From Staphylotrichum longicolle (taxonomy: Eukaryota > Ascomycota > Sordariomycetes > Sordariales > Chaetomiaceae), in the NCBI GenBank assembly GCA_019096155.1, contig JAHCVI010000001.1, positions 12,983,243 to 13,047,242 on the forward strand: a stretch of DNA of 64,000 nucleotides, given 5' to 3'. The notes under the pieces are model-generated. The model saw nothing but the letters and a program-made list of their open reading frames with translations. It did no database searches and was not told the DNA's origin. Each line of letters starts with the position of its first letter. Position 1 is the stretch's first letter. This document shows, in pieces, positions 22,480 through 33,071 of the stretch. The position numbers and the translations under genes were made by a program.

Positions 22480-24630
22480 ATGGCATCTTCCCCTAATCCA
22501 GTCGGCGTACACCGGCCGAGTGAAGACGGCGACAGCCGGCCTCGGGTCTGCGACAACTGCATTCGGTATTGACGACCTGTTCCATACAGTTGAAACACCC
22601 TTGAGAACTCACCGCTAACTGTCCTTCGTCACAGCCGGAAAGTCAAGTGTACGTTCCGTCGGAATACCGCTGGCCCCTCTTTCGTCTTTGCTAACTCGAA
22701 ATGGCTTTCCCGCCCGTAAACCTGCAGGCGACCTGGGTAAACCAACATGTTCCCGTTGCCTTGACCGTGGGTTCCTATGTACCTACTCCTCAAACCGTCG
22801 AAAGCCCGGTCCTACCCCGGGATCTAGGCGCGCACACGCCTCTCCACTCGGACTGCCCACCGTGTGTCGGAAGAGACCGCGAGTGGTCCATGGTAAGTGT
22901 TCAAGGTTTCGGTATCATCTCTACCTACCCAGGTCTTTTGCTGACGTCCAAGACCCACCTTCGGGCTTCGACGTCGACTTTCCGGGCCCAGAGTCACCAG
23001 TGCCCTCTATCGCATCATCCACATTGGTAACGCTAGACCTCGCGACCGGTCCAGCCGCCCAGTCAATCCCGGAGTTGTTTAATATTGCACCAGAAGATCA
23101 AGATTATCTGTGCGTCTCCCCTTCTTCTCCACCTGCTTGAACGCATCAGCTAATATTATGGCTTGGACCTAGACTCGGCTGGTATTTCAAAACGATCCAT
23201 CGCGCTATCCCACTCTTTCTCTCTGCCCGAATTTCCCGTGGTGGTGGCACCACAAGTGGCGAGGCTATCGCAGGTTGTAGCCGCGATCTTATCGAGGCCT
23301 TAGTTGCCATCGCGGCTAAGCTGTCTGGTTTTGTCCTTTCGTCAGTAAACCAGTCCGAGCTTGATAAACACATCGACCGGATGCTGAGCGCCGCCTCTCT
23401 CCAAGAAGACATTGCTGGCGACAGCCCGACTCTTGATCAGTTCCGAAAGTCTTGCCTGCTTGTCTTCTACGAGTATCATCAGTGTCCCGGCCAGCAAGCA
23501 TGGATGCGGGTCGGAAAGCTCGTGCGGTGGGCGTACTGGATTGGACTGAATCAAATCGAAAACCTTCACCAGGTGTCCCCGCAGTGGAAGGACCTAACTG
23601 AGGATGGCCTTGAAGAATGGCGGCTTGTATGGTGGTGCATCTATTGCCTCGACTCGTATGCCAACCTCGCTACAGGGATGCCCTACGAGATCGATGAGCG
23701 GCTCATCAACACCGCTCTCCCTCGAGGCCCACAATCACCCGACCGGAACAGACATGTTTTCTTGCCTTACCAACAAGATGGCCTACTGGACCTTGTCCGA
23801 AATAGTCTATCTGACTCCAATCCGCAAACGGCAGCTTGGGAAATCCAGATCGTCAGCATTACTATCCTCCGACATATTGGCCGTGCAACGCGGCTGCGTG
23901 CCCTTGGGGGAACATGGGAGAAGTGCATTGCCCTCACTGCAAAAGCTGAACGGCGTCTCTCTACGCTCCGACTCGCCCTGCCGGGGAATTTCTTCAACCC
24001 GCGGCGAAATGCTTTCACGAACGAGTCGGTTTCCGACCATCACTTCCGACTGGTGACAATACATCACATGCTCATGGCCCAGTTGCTCGCCGTGCTTAGT
24101 TATTGCGGACACCTGCCAGAAGGCGAAGAATGGCTGCAGAACTGGCAGCAGGTCCTCGAGATCTGTCAAGACATGGCTGCTCTAGCAAAGCAGTGGAACA
24201 GCAGCTTCTGCCTCAGTGTAGATCCTGCATTATCCGTCATTGCTTTCGTTTCCCTCGTCTTTCTGGATCTTCACCTCAGATTCGCCGACAGCAGCGGCGG
24301 AACAGCAAGTGCTGATAGTCTTCGCGCCAACATTGAGCACTGCGTGGCAGTCTTGTTGCTCCTTCTCGAGCAGTTCGCCAAGTTCTGGACTCAGCCACGC
24401 CTTCTCATCCGTAAGTCCATTCCTGTGCTCCCTCCCTCATCTTGCGGCACATACTGATATGTTACCACACACACCGGAAAGTTTCCTTCAAGAGTTTTAG
24501 AGAGTCGCTGAGTCGCCCGATCGGGTACAGCCAAGTTCGGGCGGTTCTCCTGCATTTTGAGAGCCCCCTGCACCCAAGATGGCTGCAGTTCTTGAAATCC
24601 GCGGATGAAATACTGAAGAATTGCTCGTAA
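22480..24630 (+). CDS. Zn(II)2Cys6 fungal-specific transcription factor (622 aa)
   Basis: Five exons fit with exact phase: 22480-22565, 22635-22648, 22728-23109, 23173-24410 and 24482-24630, all introns GT-AG. The zinc cluster is VCDNCIRRKVKC + DLGKPTCSRCLDRGFLC, with Cys24, 27, 34, 41, 44 and 51 (CX2CX6CX6CX2CX6C). Exon 2 is only 14 nt and lies within it. The middle carries the fungal-specific (MHR) domain, for example QFRKSCLLVFYEYHQCPGQQ, GKLVRWAYWIGLNQIEN, EWRLVWWCIYCLDSYANLAT and MPYEIDERLINTALP. The protein is intact, has the usual length, and sits between the FAH and dioxygenase genes, so it is the natural pathway activator for this cluster. Confidence 0.9.
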
Positions 24631-24858
24631 AATTGGGTCAGGCCCTGGCCGGCACAAGGGGTCCACACACGGACTAGGATGGTTAATTATGTATGACTTT
24701 CTTCACATCCTTGGAACACAATACGAAGACTTGAAAACGTTGCCACGGACTCAGGGGAACACGTGGAGAAAGATGATTCGATGTCTCATATAATTAACTA
24801 CTCTATGCTAGACCAGACCCATATTAACCCCTTGAAGCCCTGCAAATCATCACCATTA

Positions 24859-26030
24859 TTATTCCTCAGCTAGTCTGTTCAGGAAAGCTCTCGGGATCTT
24901 GTCCCCAAAGTCCTTAGGTATCTCCGGACCCCACACGGAAAAGGGGCCGACGACCTCCCTCGTGCTCGGCGTGCGGCAGTTCACCACGTCACCGTCGGCG
25001 TAATGCTCGATCTTAAAGCCGCTCGGGTCCGCCCAGTAGTCGAAGATCTGGCTGCCCAGGACGTGGCGGCCCACGCCCCAGACGCTGTGCCACCCTTTCT
25101 TGGCGAGCCAGTCGTGGCCGAGGAGCTGCGTGTCAAAGTCGGCCACCTCGAAGGACGTGTGGTGGCAAAAGGCCTTCTTGATGTGCGGCTCGGCGCGCTG
25201 CAGGAAGAAGCAGTGGTGGTCTGAAAAGTTGTCGCCGAGGTCGAGGTGCAGAAAGGCCATGACGTCGATGTTGTCAAAGTCCCAGTGGTGGAGGATGTCA
25301 GACGGCACGAAGTTGAAGTGGCCCGTATACCACGCGAGCTCGTTGTCGAAATCGGGAATGACATACCCGTAATGGCCTAGCTTGTGGACAAGTGCAGGGC
25401 CGGGATGGTAACGTTGGAATTTCCCTGGGCGGCCTGGTTAGTGCTAATTCTCCCGAGGCAAAAAGTTGGACGGATCTGCTCACCTTGTCTCGGCTTCTCA
25501 AATGGTCTGTTGAAGGGGCCCTGCTCTTCGTGGGTGGCGGTCGGCTCCTGCGGGTCCGGCTTTCGTTCATTCTGCCCAAAGACGACGTGAAAGTACGTCT
25601 CGTCCGGCCGATTGAAGGTGACGATCTCGCCCCCACCGGGAGTGTACGCGATGGAACCGAGACGGGCGCCCTCGAGCTTCGCGGCCTTGTCGAATTCCTC
25701 CCTCGAAGCAGCCACAAAAGCGGCACCGCGGAATCTGGGCTTCCCGTCTTTGCTCTTGCAGGCGACATAGACATAAGGGTCTTTGCCGTAGCCCCGGAAG
25801 TAGATGGTCTCCTCGGTCCGGGCCTCCTCGATGAAGCCAAAGTCCGCGGCGAACTTGGCGAACTCGTCCAGGTCGGGGTGGTCCACATAGATGTGTGCAG
25901 GCCGAGCGAGTTGGACCTTGGAGGGATTGTTGGCGATGGGAGGGATGCGCATGTCGGGCGTGATGGTGTTGCGGATGGGCTTGGGGAGCATTGATACGAC
26001 CGAGAGGATGATTTGCAATGTCAGCGGCAT
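24859..26030 (-). CDS. Type I extradiol ring-cleavage dioxygenase
   Basis: Two exons, 26030-25484 and 25433-24859, with a 50 bp GT-AG intron, give 373 residues. It is a vicinal-oxygen-chelate protein with two glyoxalase-like halves: ARPAHIYVDHPDLDEFAKF in the first and HKLGHYGYVIPDFDNELAWY in the second. The 2-His-1-carboxylate Fe(II) site is readable: His203 (LGHYGYV), His274 (CHHTSFEV) and Glu325 in YWADPSGFKIEHYADGD, a pattern of catechol 2,3- and 2,3-dihydroxybiphenyl 1,2-dioxygenases. Such enzymes open catechols next to the two hydroxyls (meta cleavage). The ATG at 26030 gives a short extra N-terminus; Met14 (25991) and Met27 (25952) are alternatives. It is divergent from the SDR at 26508 and convergent with the regulator. 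The natural catechol is not known. Confidence 0.9.
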
Positions 26031-26507
26031 GTTGTGGAGGGGGTGCGATGCTCAAACTCGGACATCAAGATGCTATCGAGCTTCGAGTCCACGGGCGTTA
26101 CTTGTAGGCAAGAAACCTTACTTCACGTCATGGTACCTCGTGCACTCCCTGGTGTTGAAGTGACTCCGTGGCCGATCGGAAAGAAAGAGCCAGACTTTGC
26201 CACCTACCGGAAACCCCGGCCGTCGAGATCGGAGGGTCCGATTGAATCTTGACGACAGCCCCGCAGTGTCGGAGAAACTCTTGGGGAATCGGAGCATCGG
26301 AGCCTCCCGTTTAGCGCCAAACATGCCCTAACCCACCAGCACAGTAAGTTACTGGTGGGGGCATCTACCGAGGCACATCTCATCCCGTGAGACGAGCAGT
26401 CCAACATTCATTAACGTGTATTGTATATCCGCCTATGCCTGGCCAGAGCATCGCGTCTTGCTTTCAGCACCCACCCCTCAACCAGTCCGTGTCAAATTGC
26501 CCCCATT
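26031..26507. promoter_or_regulatory. Divergent promoter dioxygenase / SDR, six TCGGA sites
   Basis: 477 bp shared by two divergent genes. TCGGA/TCCGA occurs at 26176, 26229, 26237, 26269, 26289 and 26297: six within 126 bp. Two of them form a palindrome, tcgga-ggg-tccga (26229-26241), which is a CGG-N5-CCG Zn2Cys6-type site. Function is inferred. Confidence 0.5.
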
Positions 26508-27520
26508 ATGTCGCCACCCGCACAAGCTACAGTAGCCGTCGTAACCGGATGCAGCAGCGGGATCGGCAAAAGTCTCGCGCTGGCCTTCGCAGCCAGAGGC
26601 ATCACGGTCGTTGCGACTGCGCGGCGCGTTGAGTCTCTTGAGCGCCTCACCGCGGAGCATGATAACATCATCCCCATGCCCCTTGAACTCGGCGATCTGG
26701 GCAGCCTGGAGCAGTTCAGGGATGCCGTCGCCGAGAAGACGGGAGGACGAGTTGATATTCTGGTCAACAACGCTGGGACGCATTATGCATCGACAGCGAT
26801 GGATCTGGAGATTGTCAAGGCAGAGAAGCTTTTCGCTGTCAACGTCTTTGCCGTCATGCGGCTCTGCCAGCTCTTCCTGCCTTTGCTCCATAAGTCGGCA
26901 CGAGGACGCATCGTGCAGATCGGGAGCGTCACCCGCGACGTGCCTGTCACGTGGCAATGCGTGTACAATGCCTCCAAGGCCGCCTTGAGTCAGTACACCA
27001 AGACATTGCGTCTCGCGAGTCTCCCCTCTCCCGCTTGCTTTGATTGCACATCGTCGTCTAATCGTCCTTCTTTTAATAGGAGGTTCGACCGTTCGGGATC
27101 GAGGTTATAGAGATCGTCACGGGCTTTGTCCGCAGCAACATCCTCCATCACGGCCTGCATGCTTCCGAGGACTCTCCATACCTCCGAATCAAGCCGGAAA
27201 TCGAGCGTATCAAATACGAAGGGAACCGAAATGGCATGCACGCAGAGGAATATGCCGCATCCGTGGTCGACAAGTTGCTGAGAAAAAGAACTGGCGACGA
27301 AATCTGGGAAGGGAGGCTCTCATGGAAGCTTGGATTCCTCGTCAACTTCTTTCCTCTGTGGTTTCTGGTATGTGAAACACAAGCGATAGTGAGCTCCTGG
27401 CGACGCGGGCTAGTCTCCGGGATAACCAATTTTAATACCGGAGGTTTCTGACGCGCCGTATAGAATTGGTTCTTTTCTCGACAGTTCGGACTCAACCAGC
27501 TGGGGCCCAAAGCTAGTTGA
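26508..27520 (+). CDS. Short-chain dehydrogenase/reductase (SDR), AYR1-like
   Basis: Three exons, 26508-27014, 27080-27367 and 27464-27520, encode 283 residues. The classical SDR features are TGCSSGIG (residues 13-20, NADP binding), NNAG (87-90), catalytic Ser140 in QIGS, and YNASK with Tyr153 and Lys157. The continuation TLRL/EVRPFGIEVIEIVTGFVRSNI resembles 1-acyldihydroxyacetone-phosphate reductase (AYR1)-type SDRs, but substrate cannot be fixed; a keto or dihydrodiol intermediate of the cluster is possible. Intron 1 (27015-27079) only keeps the family sequence if its donor is GC (ctc|gcgagt). The second intron is GT-AG. ATG 26508 directly precedes the nucleotide-binding motif; an earlier in-frame ATG at 26421 would add 29 residues without likeness. 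Confidence 0.85.
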
Positions 27521-28009
27521 CCACTATCCAATGAGTTTAATTTGATCTCGGGACTTGCTCCGTTCTACCAGACAAAAGCTTCTTCATGTGAGGCCTAGAG
27601 AAACCCATCCTGGCGTCTCTGGAATGTTTCAGCAATAAACTTGATGAATTGTAAAGAAAATCTGTGAATCCAACCCTTCCAGCGTTCCATGAATTGGTTT
27701 TTTTTTAATTTTTCCAATAGCCATCGCGGGACGGGGTCAGGGACGCAACAGGATAGTGTCAGGTCTGGCGGAATAACCGTGTTGTGTGATGGAGAGAGAG
27801 CAGTCTAGCTACAGGATACTGAATACAGTTGGTGTAAACAAGGCGGACTTGGGTGCCAGAGCAAGAGTAGATTTTCATGAACTATTAGTTAATGAAAATG
27901 TTGTTACAAATCAAAGACCACACCGGACTTGCCCCGTTGCACACACGCACTCCCCCCACCCCGGCCCCCCGAATAGACAACACCAGGCTAGAGTCGTTGT
28001 GTCAGAGAA
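27521..28009. other. Intergenic, no gene seen
   Basis: 3' side of two convergent genes (SDR and the OYE remnant). Contains a T8 run near 27700. Nothing coding recognised. Confidence 0.5.
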
Positions 28010-29416
28010 GCCCAGTATTTGATTCCGCACCGGCTCCAACAGATCGGACCTTGGTTGCGATCCAGCCGGAAGATGGCGCAGGCCTCCATGTCAAACCTGC
28101 CCGGCTGGTTGGCCGGCCTGCCCATTCCGACGGCGCTGCAAGCTCCGCTCTCGATGGTGGCGTTAACGGCTGTTCGACTGAGAAATCCGTCCGTCAAAAC
28201 GAGGACGAGGTCTGGGAACCGGCTTCAGATTTCTTTGCTGGCACGCAGGAAAAAGGTGTCGCGAGGGACTTCTTGAGCACAAGGTTGGCGTCGTCTGTAG
28301 ATACAGAGTGGCTGGTGGACATCATCTAATAGTTGATCGGAATAACTTAATGTCCTCGATATGTTGCAGACTCTAGTCTCCTCAACTCACCTTTCGGTAC
28401 TCGAAGCTGCCTCCGCTGAAATGGACATCGTCTACTAGGTCCAGGTGGCTAGTTCAATCCGGCGGAGCCTGTCGCCGAAAGCCGTGGCGTCTGAGAAGTC
28501 GGCATGTTGACCCTGACACCGACACAAAAGGACGGCGGCACCTCGGCGCGGACGGCGCGAATAATGCAGAGAACGAGTTCGGCACGGCTTTCTGCCGAGC
28601 CGCCGAACTCATCTTGACGTTTGTTGCCGGATGCAGTCATGAACTGGGAAAGAACTCGGGAGGAAGCCGTCTGCCAAATTCCAGTTATTAGAAAGACGAG
28701 GGGCTCAGGGATGGCAACCACTCGGTTTCTTACATCCGATATGCATCTCGACACCCTGGAAGACCGATTGCGATGCCAGCTTTACCGCAGAAACGAAATT
28801 TGCGACCACGTCGTCGATACCTGGCTGGCTCATGGCTCGCGGGGTGCCGAAGATCAACGCGCGCGCAGGGTTTGCGATCCAGTTGTCCCCGACGTTGAGC
28901 GGCACAGCATTCGGGGCCATGGTCTCGGAGAAGAAACTCCTATTGCCAGCCCAGCAGGTGATTGGCGACCGGGATGATTCCTTTGAACGGATCAGCACCA
29001 AGATCGCCTAGGCATGCGGGCGACTCACAGTTGTGCAATGATCTGGCAGTCATGCCTCCGTGTTGCCCAAGTCCATGCCGCCACCACCGAAGAGCGGATC
29101 GGCCTGTCTCGGAGACGGCGATATCCCCTAGTCCGCCGAGGTAACTGTCGTCAATCATGGTATTTCCTAACGGCGCCATTAATAGTGTGAATTTTGATGA
29201 GGACGTCAGATGCGCCATGCGGACAAACATGCCGGTGATTACTGCTACCCATCCTCCTTGAGCCCAGCTCTTGTAAACCCTCTCGTAGCTGGCCGCTGGC
29301 AGGGAATCTGTAGTCATATTCTCAAATATGGTTGACTTGACGAGACGATTCTTGAGCACGAGACCGCGGGGCAGTTGCAGCAGCGATGTGCCCACGATAG
29401 ATTCAATTGCCGCCAT
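28010..29416 (-). pseudogene. NADH:flavin oxidoreductase (OYE family), disrupted
   Basis: Starting at ATG 29416 the minus strand reads as an OYE-like flavoenzyme (PF00724): LPRGLVLKNRLVKSTIFENM, ERVYKSWAQGGWVAVITG, then after a likely GT-AG intron NHPGRQSPAG (about 28975), SFFSETMAPNAVPLN, ALIFGTPRAMSQPGIDDVVANF, FQGVEMHIG, SQFMTASGNKRQDEFGGS, ESRAELVLCIIRAVRAEVPP and, near 28150, GACSAVGMGRPAN. These pieces lie in several frames. One break is a single missing G (gctggg|ctggc at about 28938), and another lies near 28660. OYE enzymes reduce activated C=C bonds with FMN. Either a decayed gene or partly assembly error; it pairs divergently with the monooxygenase. Confidence 0.75.
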
Positions 29417-29624
29417 TGTGCTCGGCTAATGTGTTTGCAGTTTCTTACAGATTAGAGAGCCTTGTGCCATGGTGTTCCCAGCGGTCTCTGCAGCAGAGCA
29501 GGGCCCTTTCGCTTGGTTCTCGGGGGGGGTAAGAAAGTCGGCCCTACGGAGTAGCTAGCAAATGTCCTGCCGAGGAGAGAATGCAATGGCACGTCGAAAC
29601 GCTCCGCGGAACAATTATGATTGG
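29254..29624 (-). repeat. OYE promoter/5' segment, copy A of inverted duplication
   Basis: The complement of this segment aligns over its full length with 42260-42630. It covers about 208 bp upstream of the OYE start and about 160 bp of its coding sequence. Shared words include caatcataattgttccgcgg, cctcggcaggacattt, actccgtagggccg and ccaagcgaaagggc. The two copies differ by scattered substitutions and a few indels. Confidence 0.85.
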
Positions 29625-29931
29625 TGCCCGACAAAGTGGGGTTTAGCCTTACCATGGCCGGCCATGTGTTAACCCCTGCAGAACCAAATCAGGAGTAAGT
29701 TGGCGGCTGGAGTGGGCTCAGGCCCTATATCGGGACAACTCGACGACAATTCCTCCGACGCTCCCTGCGCGTCTATTCTACCTACTATACTGAGAGTGAC
29801 GTATTATTGACGACCTCAGGGTCCCGGCCTGTCGGTCCCGAAGCGAGAATCGTATATCGCCGGTCCTCTGGATAACTTGTCAAACCTTCGAGGTTTTGCT
29901 CTGCATGACATTGACAGGCCTCTCAAGCCCC
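29417..29931. promoter_or_regulatory. Divergent promoter OYE / FAD monooxygenase
   Basis: 515 bp between divergent starts. One TCCGA at 29754 and a perfect 10 bp palindrome tcggtcccga at 29832. The OYE-proximal part is the duplicated segment. Regulation is inferred. Confidence 0.4.
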
Positions 29932-32022
29932 ATGGAGAAAACACAGGTGGTTATTGTTGGCGGTGGGCCATCAGGCCTTGCCCTCGGCTTGTCCCTGGCG
30001 CAGCATCGAGTTCATGTAAGTGAACCACATCAGCTCTACCTCCCCGACGGCCAGATTTCGCCAGTTTCTAGACGTCATGTGTTTTCTGACTTCAGGTCTC
30101 TCTTAGTCCGTCATCTTGGAGCAAGCTACTGAGGTGATTATAGAACCCCGAGGAGTTTGGCTCACCGGAGACGCGGTGAGGATCATGCATGCCCTAGGTT
30201 TGGGCCCCCAGATGAGCATGATCGGACACGGCAAGTAGATCATGCACCAGAGTTATCGAGGGCGTTGCTAACAATTCGCGATTTGGAAAACATTAGAACC
30301 ACCTCATGTCAACTTCCACCATTCAACTTTCAACAGCGCCCCTTTCTGGCGAATGGAAATAAGCACCTCCAACAGCCTGGAGCAATCTCTGCCAGAAGGC
30401 TTCTGTCAGAGCCAACCCACTCTAGGTTAGCTCCACAGTCAAACTAACCACCATTGTGATCTGGAAAATCTAATCGAGATTAATACCTAGAGTGCGCCTT
30501 GAGACGTGAAATTGGGAAGAGCAGTTACTGCTCATTGCGCATGGGCTGCAGGGTAACTGGCAGGTCCAGCGAGGTGCCCCCGACCGTCCGGTACGTGGAT
30601 TCTCTGGGGTCTCGGCGGGAAATCCAAGGGGAATGGCTTGTGGGTGCCGACGGCAAGACGGGAATTGTCCGAAAACACTTCCTCGAGCCCACTGCCGGGA
30701 TTCGACAGCAGGCCGGTGTCTACCCGTATGAGGGGGTCTGGGTTGCCAGCAACTTAAAGTTGACGGTTCCAACTCGACAGACACACCCGGACTTCTTGCT
30801 CTGGAAGCTCGGATACACGCCTGACGAAGTGTACGATCTATTCTGGCCTGCAGGCTGGCACTTTTGCAGTCCGCCCGGCAAACCCACGGCCACAGGCAGG
30901 TTCGGCCCGCATGCCGACAGGACTTGGCGTCATGAGTTCCGTGTGGACGACGAGTCCGACGGACCCATCTATTCGGAGGAGCTCCTCTGGGAACACCTCA
31001 TGCCGAACATCACGTTGGAGAGGGATGACTCCCGCGGCCACGAGTTTGAGCGCCCCGTCGAATACCCTCGGGACTGCATCACAATCATGCGCTGTCGCCC
31101 CTTCAAGTTTGTGCACAAGTGCGTGGACCGCTGGTACGACAAGCGAACGCTCCTCATCGGCGACGCAGCACACGTCTTCCCGCCATTCGCCGGCCAAGGA
31201 GTCGCCAGCGGCGTGCGCGATGCCCACCAGCTTGCTTGGCGGCTCGCCCTTCTCCTCGAGGGAGGAGGGGACCCAGCTCACCGGCCTGGCATCCTCGACT
31301 CTTGGGCCCGAGAGCGAAGACGCAGCGTGGATGACGCAGCTATGATGTCGAAAGCCTTGGGGACTGTTTGCAACAACCAGCCGACCCTTTGGATCATGGC
31401 CGCGACGAAGGTATTGCAGTTTCTTCACTCGATACCTTCCCTCCGCAGATACGAGCCGATTGCCATCCAAGAGCGCAGTGGCTTTCGTGGCGTTGATGGA
31501 GGGTTCTTTCTAAGGGATTACAATGGCGGCGCGCGTCTGGCGCAGATCCATATTCGGTCATCTTCGCCGAGTCGGGCTTCACTTTTGTCCGACGCCCTGC
31601 TGCAGCAGGGGGGAACCATCTTCACTCTGCTCGTCATCGGCAACGGCGACGCGAAGCAGAGGGCTTGGTGGTACTCGCAAGCCAAAGCGGCAATCGCCGC
31701 TGCCGCCTTGAGCCCGCGCATCGTGTCGGAGAGTTCCGTCGTCATATACAACCCGCAGGACGCCGGGTTGCCTCCCGTCTCAGACACTGCAAGTGGCCTG
31801 AATGGAAAATCTGTTTCGACCCCGGAAGTCTTCTCGCCAGTCCCGACCTCGGAGATCAACATTCCCTTGGCGCCAGGCTACAACAGCGCGTCATATCTTG
31901 GTCGTTTCGGTTGGTCGACCCGGTTCGTCATTGCCCGTCCAGACCTCTTCGTCTTCGCATGTGCGAAGGATGAGGACCAATTGGTACACTGCCTGACCCA
32001 GCTCAAGAGGTTGAGTAGTTAA
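29932..32022 (+). CDS. FAD-dependent aromatic monooxygenase (MhpA/phenol hydroxylase type)
   Basis: Four exons, 29932-30015, 30107-30230, 30297-30425 and 30491-32022, give a 622-residue class A flavoprotein monooxygenase. The FAD-binding Rossmann motif is VVIVGGGPSGLALG (about residues 7-20). The pattern WLVGADGKTGIVRK (from about 160) and the second FAD motif GDAAHVFPPFAGQG (from 336) are intact, followed by GVRDAHQLAWRLALLL. The C-terminal 200 residues resemble the thioredoxin-like dimerisation domain of phenol hydroxylase-type enzymes, ending SWRFGWSTRFVIARPD-like with FVIARPDLFVFAC. Such enzymes add a hydroxyl ortho to a phenol using NAD(P)H and O2, giving a catechol. Intron 2 (30231-30296) has a GC donor (g|gcaagt). 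ATG 29905 is an alternative start. It is divergent from the OYE gene. Confidence 0.88.
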
Positions 32023-32473
32023 ATTAGGTATCAGAGGATCCAGCCCAGGGGGTATTTTGACATGCTAAACTTTCTTGTGTGACGTTTTGGAGCCGAGTTG
32101 TCTTCAAGTTCGCGGCCTTAACGTGTCGGTCGGAGAATGCCATTATCAATTTCCGTGTGGAGGCTAAGAGAATGTACAAAAACATACTGTATCTAAGAAG
32201 ATGAAAGAGAAATTGCCCCCGCTTAAAAGAGGCGTGGTCCGCAAGAAGTGGTACACAGCGAATCCTCCAATATGGCAGTCCATACCCTGAGCTAACATGA
32301 AAGCCAAAGCAGACCGACTCGGGGTCATTCGTAATCACAGTGTCACTCCTCCGTTCCCCCCTTGCCCCGCTGGCCTGCCGCCACGGCCTCAACCACAGCC
32401 AGGAGTGCCACCCGGTCCGCACCCCGTACCGGGTCGACCAATCCGTCAAGGGAACCGAGGGACGAGGTCCAAT
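32023..32473. other. Intergenic, no gene seen
   Basis: 3' flank of the monooxygenase; no coding sequence recognised. Confidence 0.45.
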
Positions 32474-32879
32474 CCACCATCCTCTGGGCCGAATTGTTCC
32501 TTAAGAATGTCACCATGGGCAACGGCCTCGTCGAGAGCACGAGGCCGGTGGTATACAATCGCACCACAAAGCACGACTCGAATTCCATGAAACCATAGCC
32601 GTGGTGACGCTTTTCTTCCTTCCCTTCACGTTCGTGTCCTCCGTCTTCTCCACTGGCGTCTTCAATTTCCACGCCAACGAGGGGGATCAGCCACAAACCA
32701 TCTCGCGCTGGGCTTGGGTGTACCTGCTCGTGTGTCTTTTACTCACCGTCGTCACGCTCCTGCTCTGGCTCTTTGGGTATTCCTCGGGCAGTCTCTGGTT
32801 GGAGAGTCTTCATCTCACGAGGGTGCACACGATGACGAAACCCAGAGGCACACGATCAGCGGGAAACAGCACACCATGA
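32474..32879 (+). pseudogene. C-terminal remnant of a CorA-like membrane protein
   Basis: The frame ending VVYNRTTKHDSNSMK (to about 32590) and the frame VVTLFFLPFTFVSSVFSTGVF...ISRWAWVYLLVCLLLTVVTLLLW (from 32601) together match the end of fungal CorA-like proteins, where a DSxSMKTI stretch leads into two C-terminal membrane helices. They are joined by a one-base frame change at atgaaa|ccata, where four A would restore the frame. The rest of the protein is absent, so it is a remnant. Confidence 0.6.
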
Positions 32880-33071
32880 CGGATTCTACAGCCGAGTTCA
32901 AGGGTATTCCGTCGGGTACTAGCAAGCTTTCTTGTCAAGACGTAGCTCGAGCACTACGAACAGGTCTCACGACAGCCAAGTGCAGGATCTTCAACCCACA
33001 AGGGGCCCGTGCTTCTCCGCGTGTCGGGTTCCACCCATGGGTCCCGGCGGGCACGGCGGAAACGCCCTGAC
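32877..33071 (-). repeat. Solo/partial LTR of the inner Gypsy family
   Basis: Reverse-complement match to the 236 bp LTR at 51696-51931. Shared words include attccgtcgggta, tgtcaagacgtagctcgag, gggcccgtgcttctccgcg and ggttccacccatgggtcccg, ending in tgaca at 33071. No internal sequence or second LTR is nearby, and the other end is degraded, so it is a solo or truncated LTR. It sits just upstream of the ABC transporter promoter. Confidence 0.8.

Noticed and set aside
22279..22572. Longer N-terminal start for the 622-residue regulator from 22279
   Set aside because: An open frame runs in, but the sequence is low in likeness and lies in the divergent promoter; ATG 22480 is close to the zinc cluster as is usual.
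25392..25994. Plus-strand frame of about 200 codons opposite the dioxygenase
   Set aside because: Shadow; the minus strand spliced product has a complete extradiol active site.
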